Of a DNA stretch of 64,000 nt, positions 53,185 through 63,840 are shown in pieces. A program made the translations under genes and the position numbers. The notes under the pieces are model-generated. The model was not told the origin of the DNA. It did no database searches and worked only from the letters and a program-made list of their open reading frames with translations. How positions within the stretch are numbered: position 1 is the first letter of the stretch; every line of letters starts with the position of its first letter. Source of the DNA: Ostrinia nubilalis (lineage: Eukaryota > Arthropoda > Insecta > Lepidoptera > Crambidae); contig NC_087093.1 of NCBI RefSeq assembly GCF_963855985.1, positions 3,355,501-3,419,500 of the forward strand, written 5' to 3'.

Positions 53185-54352
53185 TATCTTTCCGCCCTCG
53201 GCTTCGCCCGCGTGGAATTTTGTCTGTCATAGAAAAACTTTATCGCGCGCGTCCCTGTTTCAAAAACCAGGATAACACCTATCCTATGTCTTTTCCGGGG
53301 ACCCAAACTATCTAGGGGAGAGTTCGGTATATTGTACCGCCGGGTAAATTGTACCACCCTCATATTTCGTAAAGTATTTATTGAATGTCTGTAATTGCAA
53401 CACTCAGCGATACACAACTAAAATCAATTAATATCGGCCATGTTGTTTTTGCCGTGACAACAAACACGTGTGTTTTATTTTGAAAAGTATTTTTACATTG
53501 TTTTCAAGTAACTTTTGACAATACATTTGTACATGTTTAGATTGTAATTTTGTTAAATTTAATCACAGGGTGTTTCTAATATATTATTTAGAAGCGTAAA
53601 TTAGTGTGGATTATAATTATTTGAAACATTTTTCGGTATTTATAAGCTATATTTTTTACCGATTTTTTAAAAGCACTATCACCTAGTCGGCTAAATTGTA
53701 CCACATCAAGTTGTATGGAACTTTACCAAAGGATTTTGAAATTTTTTTTAGTAAATCATATTTTGAAGTTATAATAGCGTAGTTATGTTTGACTAACAAT
53801 AAATGAAAGCAAAAGACTGGCAAAGTAGATTAGGTACAAGTGTGCGTTACGATAATTGGAATTACAAAACTTGTACTCAAAATCGTGATAACATGTAAAA
53901 CAATATCGATTGTCTATGTTATTAACTACTGTTCCTCTTCGTTTCCTAATTTGTTAAGAATGTGTCGTATAATATTTTGCCATAGTTTTTTTTAAAGGCT
54001 TGAAATTTATTGAAATCCAATTTAGTAACCCTGTGGTACAAATTATCGAACCGGTTGGCTAAATTGGACCGAAGCTCTGAACTCGTACTTTGTTGATTTG
54101 TGCTAATTATACAACAATCATGTTAATTAATATTTATGAAATAGTAAGTTGAATAATGTATCTTTTATTATATACCATGGACATTAGCAAAAACAAAAGA
54201 AAACTATGTGTAAAATGGGATTGAAAAAAACTGGTCCAAATTAGCGGACTCTCCATTATATGCCAAACATCAAAATCCGTTCAGTGGTTTACACGTGAAA
54301 GCAAGACAGACAGACAGACTTAAGTTTCTTTCGCATTAATTATATTAAGTAT
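53185..54352 (-). mobile_element. Helitron-like repeat (Lep1-type), split by insertion
   Basis: ctcggcttcgcccgcgtgga, then attttgtctgtcatag and gtcttttccggggacccaaa, stop near 53313. The remaining half (catcaaaatccgttcagtgg, a GACA run, tttctttcgcattaa) resumes at about 54257. Together they make one reverse-oriented copy of the 21717-21946 family. Confidence 0.72.
53315..54256. mobile_element. Unclassified TIR-like insertion (~940 bp)
   Basis: Ends ggggagagttcggtatattg and, inverted, ggagagtccgctaatttgga. Near both ends the word TAAATTGTACC(A) or its variants recurs (53345, 53690, 54058), like subterminal transposase-binding repeats. It sits next to TA dinucleotides inside a Helitron-like repeat. 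No coding seen. Confidence 0.55.
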
Positions 54353-54609
54353 AGAGTAGTATAGATATAGAAGTATATATTCACAAAGTTACTCTAAATA
54401 GAACACTCAATTTAATTCACGTACTATACGATATTAATATACATATACAGTACAGACATACGAAGTCCAAGAATACAAATTTTGTTTTGAATTATCTTAA
54501 AATAATATTTTCAGTGTGCACTGTTAATGTTCATTATATTGCAAATGCAAATTATGAACTACTGCGCTCACATTCTTTTGTTTTACCGCAGTTACGCAAA
54601 ACATACTAA

Positions 54610-54752
54610 CACCCGTATTCACAAACGATGCTTGCTTAAGTGAAGGAGCAAATCGAATGCACAGCGTTGGATAGAGCTCTGTGATTGGTTCGTGTGTGAC
54701 CCTGTGCCACGAGCACTCTGAGACCTCATAGTAATGTTTGTGAATACGGGAG
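54610..54752. mobile_element. Harbinger-like MITE, CGCCCGTATTC family (copy 3)
   Basis: cacccgtattcacaaacgat at the left, tgtttgtgaatacgggag at the right, TAA duplicated (54607-54609 and 54753-54755). Confidence 0.82.
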
Positions 54753-54819
54753 TAATTGCCTCCACATCAAATTTCCAAAATAAAGCAACCACACACAACC
54801 TCTCGATTCGGCCACTTTA

Positions 54820-55197
54820 AGCTCGATTCACACATATCAGTGAAGCCACAGTTCCGTCACAGTGTCCGCTCAGTTCAGTATCAGTGCTACAGTGTTGCGT
54901 CAGTGAAATATTTCGAATATTTTAAAATGTCAGAGAGCTGTTTCAATATTCTTGTTCAGAAACTATGAAGTAAGTTATTTTGTTTTTGATACCGCGGCTG
55001 CGTCCGTGATCTGATAAAAAATATCGTCGTCAACGAATACGTCCATGATTGCCGGTGTCGGCACTGACACTGAAAGGACTGTGTCGTCACTGACACCGAC
55101 AAGTCGGGATGCGTTCATAGAAACTGTATGAAAGAATATTTCACAACGGTACTGAGCCTGAACTGCGACTTCACTGATATGTGTGAATCGGCCTTAT
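54820..55197. mobile_element. MITE with GATTCACACATATCAGTGAAG arms
   Basis: gattcacacatatcagtgaa at the left, with cacagttc, is mirrored by gaactgcgacttcactgata and tgtgtgaatc at the right. Inside are cagtgtcggcactgacac-type short palindromes. An exon-like ATG and a GTAAGT word near 54927-54975 lie within it and are incidental. Confidence 0.75.
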
Positions 55198-55261
55198 GTG
55201 CCACTCCGCTTGGTGACAACCGTGTGCCGCGTGGTTTGCACGTCGCCTACCTGCGGCGACA

Positions 55262-57430
55262 GAAACTTGGAATGTTATCAACCGAGAGACTGGTAAACTA
55301 AAACCAAGAGATAATGACTTTTCTCTCAAAGTTCACGATAATTTGATATCTGCAGATAAAGATGTAGCGGAAGCTTTTGATAAATTTTTTGGTAATATAG
55401 CTTCAGCAACAACTGCCAACTTAAAGTCATCTCCCTCCGAGGCTGAAGAAATATTGAAAACCCACGTGACACCCTGTGACTAGCACTTCTCTTTTAAACA
55501 TATTACTCCTTTAGATATCACTAAAACTTTTAATCTTTTAAATGTAAAGAGTACAACTGATATCTGGGGCATCTCTGTCAAGATAGTCAAACACATTATT
55601 GATATAATTTCCCCACAGTTAGCGATAATATTCAATAATTGCATAGAGAAGGAAATCTTCCCCGACCTCATGAAACATAGTAGACTAATGCCATTATTTA
55701 AGTCTGGTAGTAAAACCGACCCTGGCAATTATAGACCCATTTCTATCTTGCCCGCTCTGAGCAAGATTCTTGAAAAAATCATACAGGAGCAACTTATGAT
55801 TCACTTTGGCTCTAATAAACTATTTCATAGTGAACAATATGGTTTTACCAAGGGTCGTTCCACCACCGATGCCGGGGTTGCACTACTTAAACATATCTTC
55901 GAGGCTTGGGAGAATTCTCAAAATGCACTAGGGGTCTTCTGTGATCTCTCAAAAGCTTTTGACTGCGTAGAACATCAAACGCTAATTCGCAAACTGCGCT
56001 ATTATGGGGTGAAGGACTCGGCTTTGGATTTAATACAATCCTATTTAAACTTTAGAGTTCAAAAAGTTGACATAAATGGTGTTTTGTCTTCTGGGTCACC
56101 TGTGAAAATGGGAGTTCCGCAGGGGTCAATTCTGGGTTCATTCTTGTTTCTTATATACATTAATGATCTACCATATTTTGTTAAGGACTCTTGCGAAATC
56201 GTGTTATTTGCTGATGACACATCTTTGATTTTTAATATTGATAGAAATAAAAATAACTTTGACGATGTAAATAATGCACTAACAAGAGTTTTAAGTTGGT
56301 TCACTACAAATAATTTACAACTCAATGCAAAGAAAACAAAATGTATAAAATTCTCTTTGCCTAACGTAAAAACAGTTAGTACCCAAATAGAACTTAATAA
56401 TAATGCCATCGATCTGGTAGACTCTACTGTTTTTCTGGGAATTACCCTGGATTCAAAACTCCAGTGGGGCCCCCATATAGAAACTCTGGCGGGAAAGCTC
56501 AGCTCAGCGGCTTTTGCAATAAAAAGGATACGGTCATTAACCGATGTTTCAACAGCTCGCTTAGTTTACTTTAGCTACTTTCATAGCCTAATGTCATATG
56601 GAATCATGCTATGGGGCAAAGCTGCAGATTTTGAAACAATATTTATTTTGCAGAAACGTGCGATAAGGTACTTGTATAAAATGAAAGCAAGAGCGTCCCT
56701 TAGAGAATTGTTTAAAGAAATTGGCATTCTCACGGCCGCTTCACAATACATCTTAAACTGTATTCTATTTATTCAACAAAATATTAATGAATTCAAAAAG
56801 AAAAGTGATATTCACCAAATTAACACTAGAAATAAAAATAAATTGGCTATACCCGCTTTCAGACTTAATAAAGTGTTTGCCACTTTTATGGGACAAGGTA
56901 TCCATTTTTATAACAAAGTCCCTGATAAATATAAAGAGCTACCGTATAATAAATTTAAAGGTATAGTTAAAGATCACATGCTTAAAAAAGCCTATTATAC
57001 AACTCGAGATTTTCTTAATGATAAGTCATCCTGGGAGTAGGATTATGGTCCTCTCATGCTCGCACTAAAAATAATTAAAATGGAAAGTAATGTATAAACT
57101 AATAATAATTTCTCAAATGTTATAGTGTCATGCTTCTCAATCTGGACTGTTACTTAGCTTTATTATTAGTTTTTTTTAAAGAGATAACTTGGAATTGTCA
57201 TTCTCACTAAAATGTCTCTGGGGTGGTGGCGTAGTGAGGCGGGTCGTTACATTCCCTCTAATATGGTCGAGTGAAGCGATGGCTGGTTCACTCGTCATGT
57301 CTGTGAACAGGCGCTGCTTTCGGGGACTGGTCAATCCAAGTTATTCAAATTTATGTATGCGAGTCATTTCTTCTAGTATCTTAATATGTAAGTCTAGATA
57401 TTAGCACGTCACTACCTTGTTTAATATACC
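55262..57430 (+). mobile_element. Jockey/CR1-group LINE, 5'-truncated copy
   Basis: Coding similarity starts at about 55262 (TWNVINRETGKLKPRDND, then AEAFDKFFGNIAS), so the endonuclease domain is missing. It continues through the reverse transcriptase at 55670-57040 and a 3' UTR of about 390 bp. An in-frame stop at about 55480 splits linker from polymerase. I lean to a Daphne-like clade from memory, unverified. Confidence 0.8.
55670..57040 (+). CDS. LINE reverse transcriptase (456 aa, open)
   Basis: Open from MKHSRLMPLFKSGSKTD to the stop at 57040. Reverse transcriptase motifs in order: NYRPISILPALSKILEK (~22-38), FTKGRSTTDA (~64), GVFCDLSKAFDCVEH (~88), GVPQGSILGSFLFLIYINDL (~148) and the catalytic VLFADDTSL (~178), then TTNNLQLNAKKTKC and a thumb with MSYGIMLWGKAAD. 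The true protein would extend upstream, where a stop at about 55480 and loss of the endonuclease make the copy non-functional. The polymerase core itself keeps its catalytic Asp pair, so the insertion is fairly recent. Confidence 0.88.
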   Translation: MKHSRLMPLFKSGSKTDPGNYRPISILPALSKILEKIIQEQLMIHFGSNKLFHSEQYGFTKGRSTTDAGVALLKHIFEAWENSQNALGVFCDLSKAFDCVEHQTLIRKLRYYGVKDSALDLIQSYLNFRVQKVDINGVLSSGSPVKMGVPQGSILGSFLFLIYINDLPYFVKDSCEIVLFADDTSLIFNIDRNKNNFDDVNNALTRVLSWFTTNNLQLNAKKTKCIKFSLPNVKTVSTQIELNNNAIDLVDSTVFLGITLDSKLQWGPHIETLAGKLSSAAFAIKRIRSLTDVSTARLVYFSYFHSLMSYGIMLWGKAADFETIFILQKRAIRYLYKMKARASLRELFKEIGILTAASQYILNCILFIQQNINEFKKKSDIHQINTRNKNKLAIPAFRLNKVFATFMGQGIHFYNKVPDKYKELPYNKFKGIVKDHMLKKAYYTTRDFLNDKSSWE

Positions 57431-57534
57431 ACGCAATCTTGTATACCCATTCTTATAAGATACACCATACAAGAATGCATGGTAAATTCAGTGAACTGCT
57501 CCTGAATCGAATGTACCTACTACTACTATTTCTA

Positions 57535-57740
57535 TTTATTTATATTAACCGGCAGACAGTGGTGACTGAGTTTGTTGCGGCGCTTCTTCTCAGCACTTGC
57601 CAAATGTTGGTCTCGAAGCGCTGGTAGGGTAAAAAGATTATGAGACATGTAGAGGCTCCTTAAGAGCAAAATGACGATTTGTAAGAACTATTTATTAGTC
57701 TAAACAAATAAAGAAATTTTGACTTTGACTTTGACTTTGA
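57535..57740 (+). mobile_element. LINE/SINE tail with TTTGAC repeats
   Basis: ctgagtttgttgcggcgctt, then cttctcagcacttg and agcgctggtagggtaaaaag, ending aataaagaaattttgacttt with TTTGAC repeats. The tail matches the insertion at 14925-15008. Retroposed 3' end; no A/B box is evident. Confidence 0.65.
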
Positions 57741-58423
57741 CATTAATGGGCTGTGGTTGCCCCGGATTGCTTACAAGTAGGTATATTGCAATTAGTTTAC
57801 TGTTCATACAAATCTCCCTTAATTGGGAACAAATGGGTTTATGAATAGGACAGTATTTCTATAAACAATCGATCTGCTTGTATCTTATTTTCAGATCGTT
57901 TTTGTTATCACGAGAATACGATATTCTATAGCTTCTGTTAGTAGACGCTGGTTCCATAGGCAAATAAGAATGACATCTCTTCTCACAAATTGTGTTCCTT
58001 GTGTTGGGCTATCTAACACAAAAATATTTTTTCAAATCGGATCAGTAGTTCCTGAGATTAGCGTGTTCAAACAAACAAACTCTTCAGCCTTATAATATTA
58101 CTAAAGTAAATAGAAAAGTATACACTACGGGACCCTAAAACTGACAAAGTTATATAAAATTTCCTTGAATATGCATGCGGATTGCATTAAACCCATTAAG
58201 GCCTTTGTTGCCAGACTGATGGGCCGGCTTTGTAAGGATTGTTCATTCGCTTTTAATTCTTTATGCATTCAAACGCTCATAAAATAAATGTACGAGTAAA
58301 TGTGTATTAATATTAAAAAAACTGCTTATTTTTATAATACTTTTACATACACTCTCCTATACTAATCTTTTAGAAATTTTAATCTGTTAAAATCGGCTAG
58401 TTTACAATAATAATTATAGATGA
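57741..58423. other. AT-rich spacer with a Helitron-like scrap
   Basis: At 58020-58095, tttttcaaatcggatcagta, then gttcctgagattagcgtg and aacaaacaaac, is a known-looking repeat end. No gene. Confidence 0.4.
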
Positions 58424-59147
58424 CTAGCTTTTGCCTATAATGTTATTCTGAATTTTTGATGTTTAAACAATAATACTGTAAAGTTATCTTAAAATCCGTT
58501 CAGTAGTTTTTGCGTGAAAGAGTAAGTAACAAACATGTTAAAATCCAGACATCGTATAAACGATATTATTATTATTTATATTTTCTTCTTAAAGATTCTC
58601 GGAACTGGTTGTTCCGGTATTGAAAGGTTGTTAACCAAGTGATGGTCCTCTTGTAGGAATCGCCGTACAATTCGGCACGTATTTAGAATTGCAGCTTTCT
58701 GCATATTGTAAAAGGTATTAGTCGGTAGGTCTAACGTATTTAAACTATTTTTCAGTTGTTGAGGTATGACCCCTGTGCTAGAGAGCACAAGCGGTACAAT
58801 TATTACTTTAGTTTGGTTCCATAGTCTTATTATTTCTTGCTTTAAATCGGTATATTTAGTAATTTTTTCTGTAATTGTTTTGTTTTTATTGTGGCTATTG
58901 GGTATGGCAATGTCTATGATGTAGGTTGTTTTGTTCTTTTTGTCAGTTAATATGATATCCGGTTTATTGAAATGTATAGTTTTATCTGTAAGAATTGCTC
59001 TATCGAAATAAAGTTTGTGATTGGAGTTCTCTAGCACTGGGTTTGGGTTATATTGATAGTAAGGTACTGATTTTTCTAATAATTTGTGTTTAACTGCTAA
59101 CTTTTGGATTATTATCCACACAAACTTTCGCGTTTATAATATTACCT
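58424..59147 (-). mobile_element. Helitron-like repeat carrying a LINE fragment
   Basis: Read on minus: actaggtaatattataaacg, then cgaaagtttgtgtgg, is the 5' end. After about 570 bp of LINE sequence it resumes as atgtttgttacttactcttt, then cacgcaaaaactactgaacg, and ends gcaaaagctagtc. The two Helitron-like halves are the usual contiguous sequence of such repeats. Confidence 0.65.
58576..59121 (-). pseudogene. Restriction-like endonuclease domain of an R4/Dong-type LINE
   Basis: About 181 codons, minus strand, ending VPRIFKKKI before a stop and an (ATA)n-like tail. Residues 53-70 read KPDIILTDKKNKTTYIID, matching the PD-(X)n-D signature of the C-terminal restriction-like endonuclease of R2/R4-type non-LTR elements. 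It is followed by IAIPNS and KYTDLKQEIIRLW, a lysine-rich helix typical of these domains. The reverse transcriptase is absent: the copy begins at a GTG with a stop just upstream, right at the Helitron junction. The domain itself is open and undamaged. Confidence 0.75.
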
Positions 59148-59149
59148 AG

Positions 59150-59967
59150 TAGGAAGAAGGAAGGATAGGAAAGTAGGATAGGATGTTAAGCACGCTCTTT
59201 CTATGCTAAAAATATTAATTATACAATAATAACGATTGTTAGTGGCAGTAACTTTAATCCACTTGAACTATAGTTATTTTATTTCTATTTTAGACTAGCT
59301 AATACCTAAAACGTGTACTACATACACTTCGTGATATGTAGATATTAAAGTAACTTCACGAAGCCGAAACTCATGTCCCAGTAAAGTTTCAAGTTACCCC
59401 ATTGAGCTCACTTCCACTGTTTTGCATAAAATATGTGGTACATTACCATAATTACTGTAGACGACGTTAATTTATGATTAATACAATAATTAAAACGATG
59501 CTTGTAACTGCTCGTATGGTGCATGAGTAGGCATTAATGTCGTAAATTATGCATAAGTATGAGTTTATCGCATAATATTTAGCTTGTTTGTTTACAACCA
59601 TTGTAAACATTCAATGCTTTAAACAAGACAGTATGCTTTAATTTAAATACTTTTGACTTAAAAAATACGTAGTAAAGTAATTTCAAAACAGGTTACTTTA
59701 AAATCACTTTTTGTCAAAAATTGTTTAAAACATACTTGAATACAATTGATATAAAATCAGAATTGAACCAATAAAATGCTTTGCAAATAAAAATTTACCC
59801 AATTTTCGACCCTAACACTGTAAACATCACAACCTTATAAAAGCTTCCGTGTAAATTCATCCGTCGTTAAAAATTAATTGCGTAATCAAAGAGGAGTGAA
59901 AATTTCAAAATTATTTTCATTTTTACAGAGTGCGTGTACCACGCGTATGCTTCGCTGCAGCGCTGTG
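59150..59967. other. AT-rich spacer
   Basis: No genes or recognised repeats. Confidence 0.4.
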
Positions 59968-59978
59968 CCCATCTCTAT

Positions 59979-60272
59979 CGTTCGTTCGTTCATTTCAGCC
60001 AAATGACGTCCACTGCTGGACAAAGGCCCCAAGGTTTTCCACAATGAACGGTCCTGCGCTGCCGCCATCCAGGCCGTTCTTCCCACGACCTTTACCAGAT
60101 CGTCGGTCGACCTAGTGGGAGGCCTGCCCACGCTACGTCTTCCAGCCCGTGGTCGCCACTCTAGAACTTTTCTGCCCCAACGGCCATCGTTTCTACAAGC
60201 TTTGTGCCCCGCGCACTGCCACTTTATTTTAGCAATTCTGCGAGCTATGTCGGTCACTTTGGTTCTCCTGCG
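59979..60272 (-). mobile_element. RTE LINE 3' fragment (about 290 bp)
   Basis: Minus strand: TDIARRIAKIKWQCAGH, KVLEWRPRAGRRSVGRPPTR and AAQDRSLWKTLG, then GGACGTCATTTGGCTGAAAT and the ACGA tail. A small deletion near the end shifts frame relative to 33721-36594. Flanked by CCCATCTCTAT at 59968-59978 and 60273-60283. Confidence 0.88.
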
Positions 60273-60283
60273 CCCATCTCTAT

Positions 60284-60421
60284 TATCATCATCATTTCAG
60301 CCATAGGACGTCCACTGCTGAACATAGGCCTCCTCCAATGACTTCCACACCGCACGGTTGGTAGCGGCCTGCATCCAGCGCCTTCCTGCTACCTTTATCA
60401 GGTCATCGGTCCACCTTGTGT
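60284..60421 (-). mobile_element. Second RTE family 3' fragment, stacked on the first
   Basis: Minus strand copy of the (GAT)n-tailed family: tatcatcatcatttcagcca, then acgtccactgctgaacatag and catcggtccaccttgtg. It is flanked by CCCATCTCTAT at 60273-60283 and a third copy at 60422-60432. Confidence 0.88.
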
Positions 60422-60432
60422 CCCATCTCTAT

Positions 60433-62077
60433 ATTGTTGTAAAAATAACTGCTACAGACAATTATGCTAACGAGCGCGGTATCGCGTCACAGCGCAAAAC
60501 ATAATTGCAATATCGCAACACCAGTTAGCTGCGGAAACCAAAGCTTTCAGACTTTTTGAAAGCTCTCGCGTGAACGTGTTGATGAATTATTAATTCAAGG
60601 CTGGCGAGTCGATGTACTGAAGGTAGTACAAAGTACATGCAAACGTTATTAAGCTCCTTTTGATGTTAGGTGAGGAAAACATTGAGTCAAAATAAGGTTA
60701 TATTTTGAGAGCAATTATAATTGTACATTTAGCGTTAAAACATAATATTTATAACATTTGTCAATTTTAGTCATTAGCGTCTAACACCCGCTTTCAATGA
60801 TTGATAGTTATTCATAAAAGAGAGAGAGCGCGTTATAGGTATTTTCAAGTTTAGCGTTTTTCACTCACTCCACTCAACAGTCAATTTTTTACCCGACTGC
60901 GCCAGAAGGAGTGTTATCATTAAGTCGAAATCATTTGCTTTTATATTTATAGTGTCTTTAAAGGGAAAACTATGAAGAATATAATGAAAGATATAACATA
61001 TTTTTCACGCTGTTGCAAAACTAATATTAAAAATATCAAAGCTTTGAAAAGCCAGAATAAAATAAATAATTGAATTTTAGTTAAAGAAAATATTTAAAAG
61101 TAAAATAAATTTTGAGTAAAAAGCCCTGCCCTGACTGTTTGTGATGCTAATAACTTATACCGCATATTCTAATTTTATAACTTGATATACAAATCCATTA
61201 AAAGCATCCATGAGTTGCTTGAAAGCTCAACTTTGGAGTTGAACGTTCCGTTCCCTTAACACCATTGTTAAAGTTGTAGAAAATATCCGAGTAAGCGCGC
61301 AGCTACGGTGGAAATTTCGTAGTCAACATTTCGTAGCAATAGGTGTAGCAGACTACGAGTTTTCGTAGCGTTTGTTAAAGATAGCAGATATTACAATTAC
61401 GCGCATTCGTGTAACTGCTCATTCGCATCTCAATTGATATTTTTATGGCTTGCGATGAAATAAAATAAAATATATTTTTAATTAACGAAATACCTATACA
61501 AAATATTTGAATCTGATCGGATAATTTTGCAAATAAACAACGCTTTTGTTCGTTTACAGTATACATTAACCTTTTGAATATTCAATAATTAAAGCAAAAA
61601 TTTTGTTTTGAAGCTCGATAACGCAAATTGAATTAAGTAAGCCTACTTATTCGTGCCCTTTACATAGGGCAGTGCCCTGAATAACCCAATGGCTAACTGT
61701 AAATAAAAGGTTAACGACCGAACTCATCCTATAATATTTGTCAATACTTAAGTGCCTAGACGGTGTAATTACTCATACAGAATTTATAAGTAAAAAAAAT
61801 TAATCAATATCATTCCACCAATAATTTACCTCAATCTATCTTTTTAGTAAATATACCTACGAGCACTTCTTCTCTCATTGATACTGTTGGTAAATACTCG
61901 TACAAGGTATCAGATACTTCAATGTGAGCATATAATAATAAATTGTGTGACCTACAACAAAACAAGAAGATCCTGTGACGTCGAAAACCAACGATCTTAT
62001 TTGGAGCTGCAACTAAAAATAGACAGAAAATCTAAAAAAAAAGGTACGCCATCCTATTCCTAATTCTTAACACATAG
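60433..62077. other. AT-rich, nothing recognised
   Basis: No genes. Short inverted words around ttcgtagtcaac and gactacgagttttcgtagcg (61315-61370) hint at a decayed repeat. Confidence 0.4.
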
Positions 62078-62231
62078 GCCCGTATTGACAAACAGTACTA
62101 TGAGGTCTCACAGTGCGCGTGGACGCACAGGGTGACACACGAACCAATCACAGAGCTCTATTCAACGCTGTGCGTTCGATGCGAAGCGTTTGCTGCTTCA
62201 CTTAAGCAAGCATCGTTTGCGAATACGGGCG
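62078..62231. mobile_element. Harbinger-like MITE, CGCCCGTATTC family (copy 4)
   Basis: Opposite orientation to the other copies: ggcccgtattgacaaacagt, agagctctattcaacgctgt, then gcaagcatcgtttgcgaata and cgggcg. Confidence 0.8.
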
Positions 62232-62234
62232 TTA

Positions 62235-62753
62235 CTTACTTAATACATCATTTCAATGCTGCGAGTATTATCTTCTAAGGGCAAACAATTTCCCGCTTTT
62301 AACGTAAACGTATCCTCAGGCCAGTGAGGAAGTTTTCTGCATTTCCTACTAAATTGCTACATAAGTATTTACCCTTTGAGCGAAGTCAGCTTTGTATTTT
62401 TAATAACGAAATTTTGTTTCACTTTGTTTGGGGCTTGTTCACAAGCTTACTTTACTCGAGTAAAAATAAAAGTAAACGGAGAGGAAATTTCGGGTACCGA
62501 ATAAAGAAATGTATCTTGTTTTAAGATAACGTTTGTTATTATTGATCAGACTTGAAGAAAGTGGTGGATCTACCAACAAAAATATTACTTTAGCTGAACA
62601 AACTATAACCTTTGCTTTTTGTTCTATAAAAACAATATTTGGGTAATAATATTATTATTTACGCAAAGGAGAATATAATATTTTGGTCACAAAAGTTACC
62701 TGAACACATTTGTCTTACACTTATTTTTCTTGGTATTGTTTTTAGAACACTTA
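62235..62753. other. No recognised feature
   Basis: AT-rich; a 66-codon frame at 62324-62524 has no motif. Confidence 0.4.
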
Positions 62754-62847
62754 GGCTGAGTTGCACCACCTAACTTTGACCGTAACTACAACGATAACCA
62801 GTGTTTTGTATGGAGTTTGACAGATTTTTGACGTTTGTCAAAGTTAA

Positions 62848-63813
62848 CCTTTAACTGGTGACAAGCGGTCTCACAGGCCGGGCGGCGTCAGTGAAACATC
62901 GTTTCACCCCCTTCCCCGTACTTCCAATGTTTCACCGCTTCAGTAGCTTCAAGTTTAGTTGTGTCTACGCCGTAGATAAGGATATTTGCATCATTCAGCT
63001 CCAAATCGGCAAGTTACATCGATGCAAAGTGCTGCAGCGGTCTCTCAGACCGCATGTCACCAGTTACGTGACATTTTTTTCATACAGTTTTTTCGTATTT
63101 TTACAGTTTTTACTTGAAATTGATACTTAAATAACTCCAAAAAAGAAGCGTAGGATCATTAGTTGGGAATATAGTGCCATACTTTATGAAACGACTTGAA
63201 AATTCGCCAGTTGAAAAATATCCGGAAAAGGAAGACTCAATTGGGTCGGAAGCCGAATATGTTCCTGAGAACATCGTTCTGAAGCAAAGTGACCATGATT
63301 CGGAAGCCGAAGAAAGTGTTTTTGAAGATGAAGGACCAATTGACGAGAATTAGTCAGAAAGTGAAAATGACGGTCCACTCTTATGCCAAACAATAAATGT
63401 CCTGACGGCCAATAAAAAATACAAAAGTTTCACCACTGCCAGTTTTCTAAAATTATAGGTTACCTATATGTGATAGGTTTTTTTAAATTGATTATCATTG
63501 GAACTATAATAAACAATACTAATTTTGTTATAATTTGGTGATTTAAATTTCTTATTTGCGATTATCGATCTCATCTCTAGTTTTTTGATTTTTATTACTA
63601 AATATAATTTAACAGCAAGTTCTGCATTAAAAATTATATTTAGAGTTTATTATTTTATTTAAATTTAATTCTTCTATATGCTAATAATCTGTTTTTAAAG
63701 ATTGTGGTATGCTACCTTACCTAGTTTCTATGCTACAGTCTTGATACGGTAGCGGCCTCTCAGACCGCACGTCACCAGTTACGTTACACAAAAACCATGT
63801 CACCAGTTAAAGG
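62848..63813 (+). mobile_element. PiggyBac-like element, internally deleted (966 bp)
   Basis: 16-bp TIRs CCTTTAACTGGTGACA and the complement at the right, between TTAA sites 62844-62847 and 63814-63817. A subterminal inverted repeat (ctggtgacaagcggtctcac at 62855, agaccgcacgtcaccag ending 63778) adds a second layer, and a third related block lies at 63035-63066. The interior holds a transposase N-terminal remnant. Confidence 0.88.
63186..63353 (+). pseudogene. PiggyBac transposase N-terminal remnant (55 aa)
   Basis: ATG at 63186 opens MKRLENSPVEKYPEKEDSIG, followed by an acidic run with DHDSEAEESVFEDEGPIDEN and a stop at 63351. Beyond the stop the frame continues SESENDGPLL before diverging. 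Acidic, disordered N termini followed by the DDE domain are typical of piggyBac transposases; here the DDE part is missing. The call rests on element type plus composition, not on a diagnostic motif. Confidence 0.5.
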
Positions 63814-63840
63814 TTAAAGTAAGATGGTGCCACTTAGTCT

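Larger units (their letters stand above)
62754..63840. mobile_element. MITE, GGCTGAGTTGCACC family (copy 6), split
   Basis: ggctgagttgcaccacctaa through gacgtttgtcaaagttaa is followed by a 966-bp insertion, then aaagtaagatggtgccactt completes the right end. Removing the insertion and one TTAA restores a normal copy. Confidence 0.85.

Noticed and set aside
54756..54968. Exon-like plus-strand frame with a GTAAGT nearby
   Set aside because: It falls mostly within a MITE whose arms are at 54820 and 55197, and the frame hits a stop before the donor.
60115..60306. Plus-strand 63-codon frame
   Set aside because: Antisense shadow of the RTE fragment.
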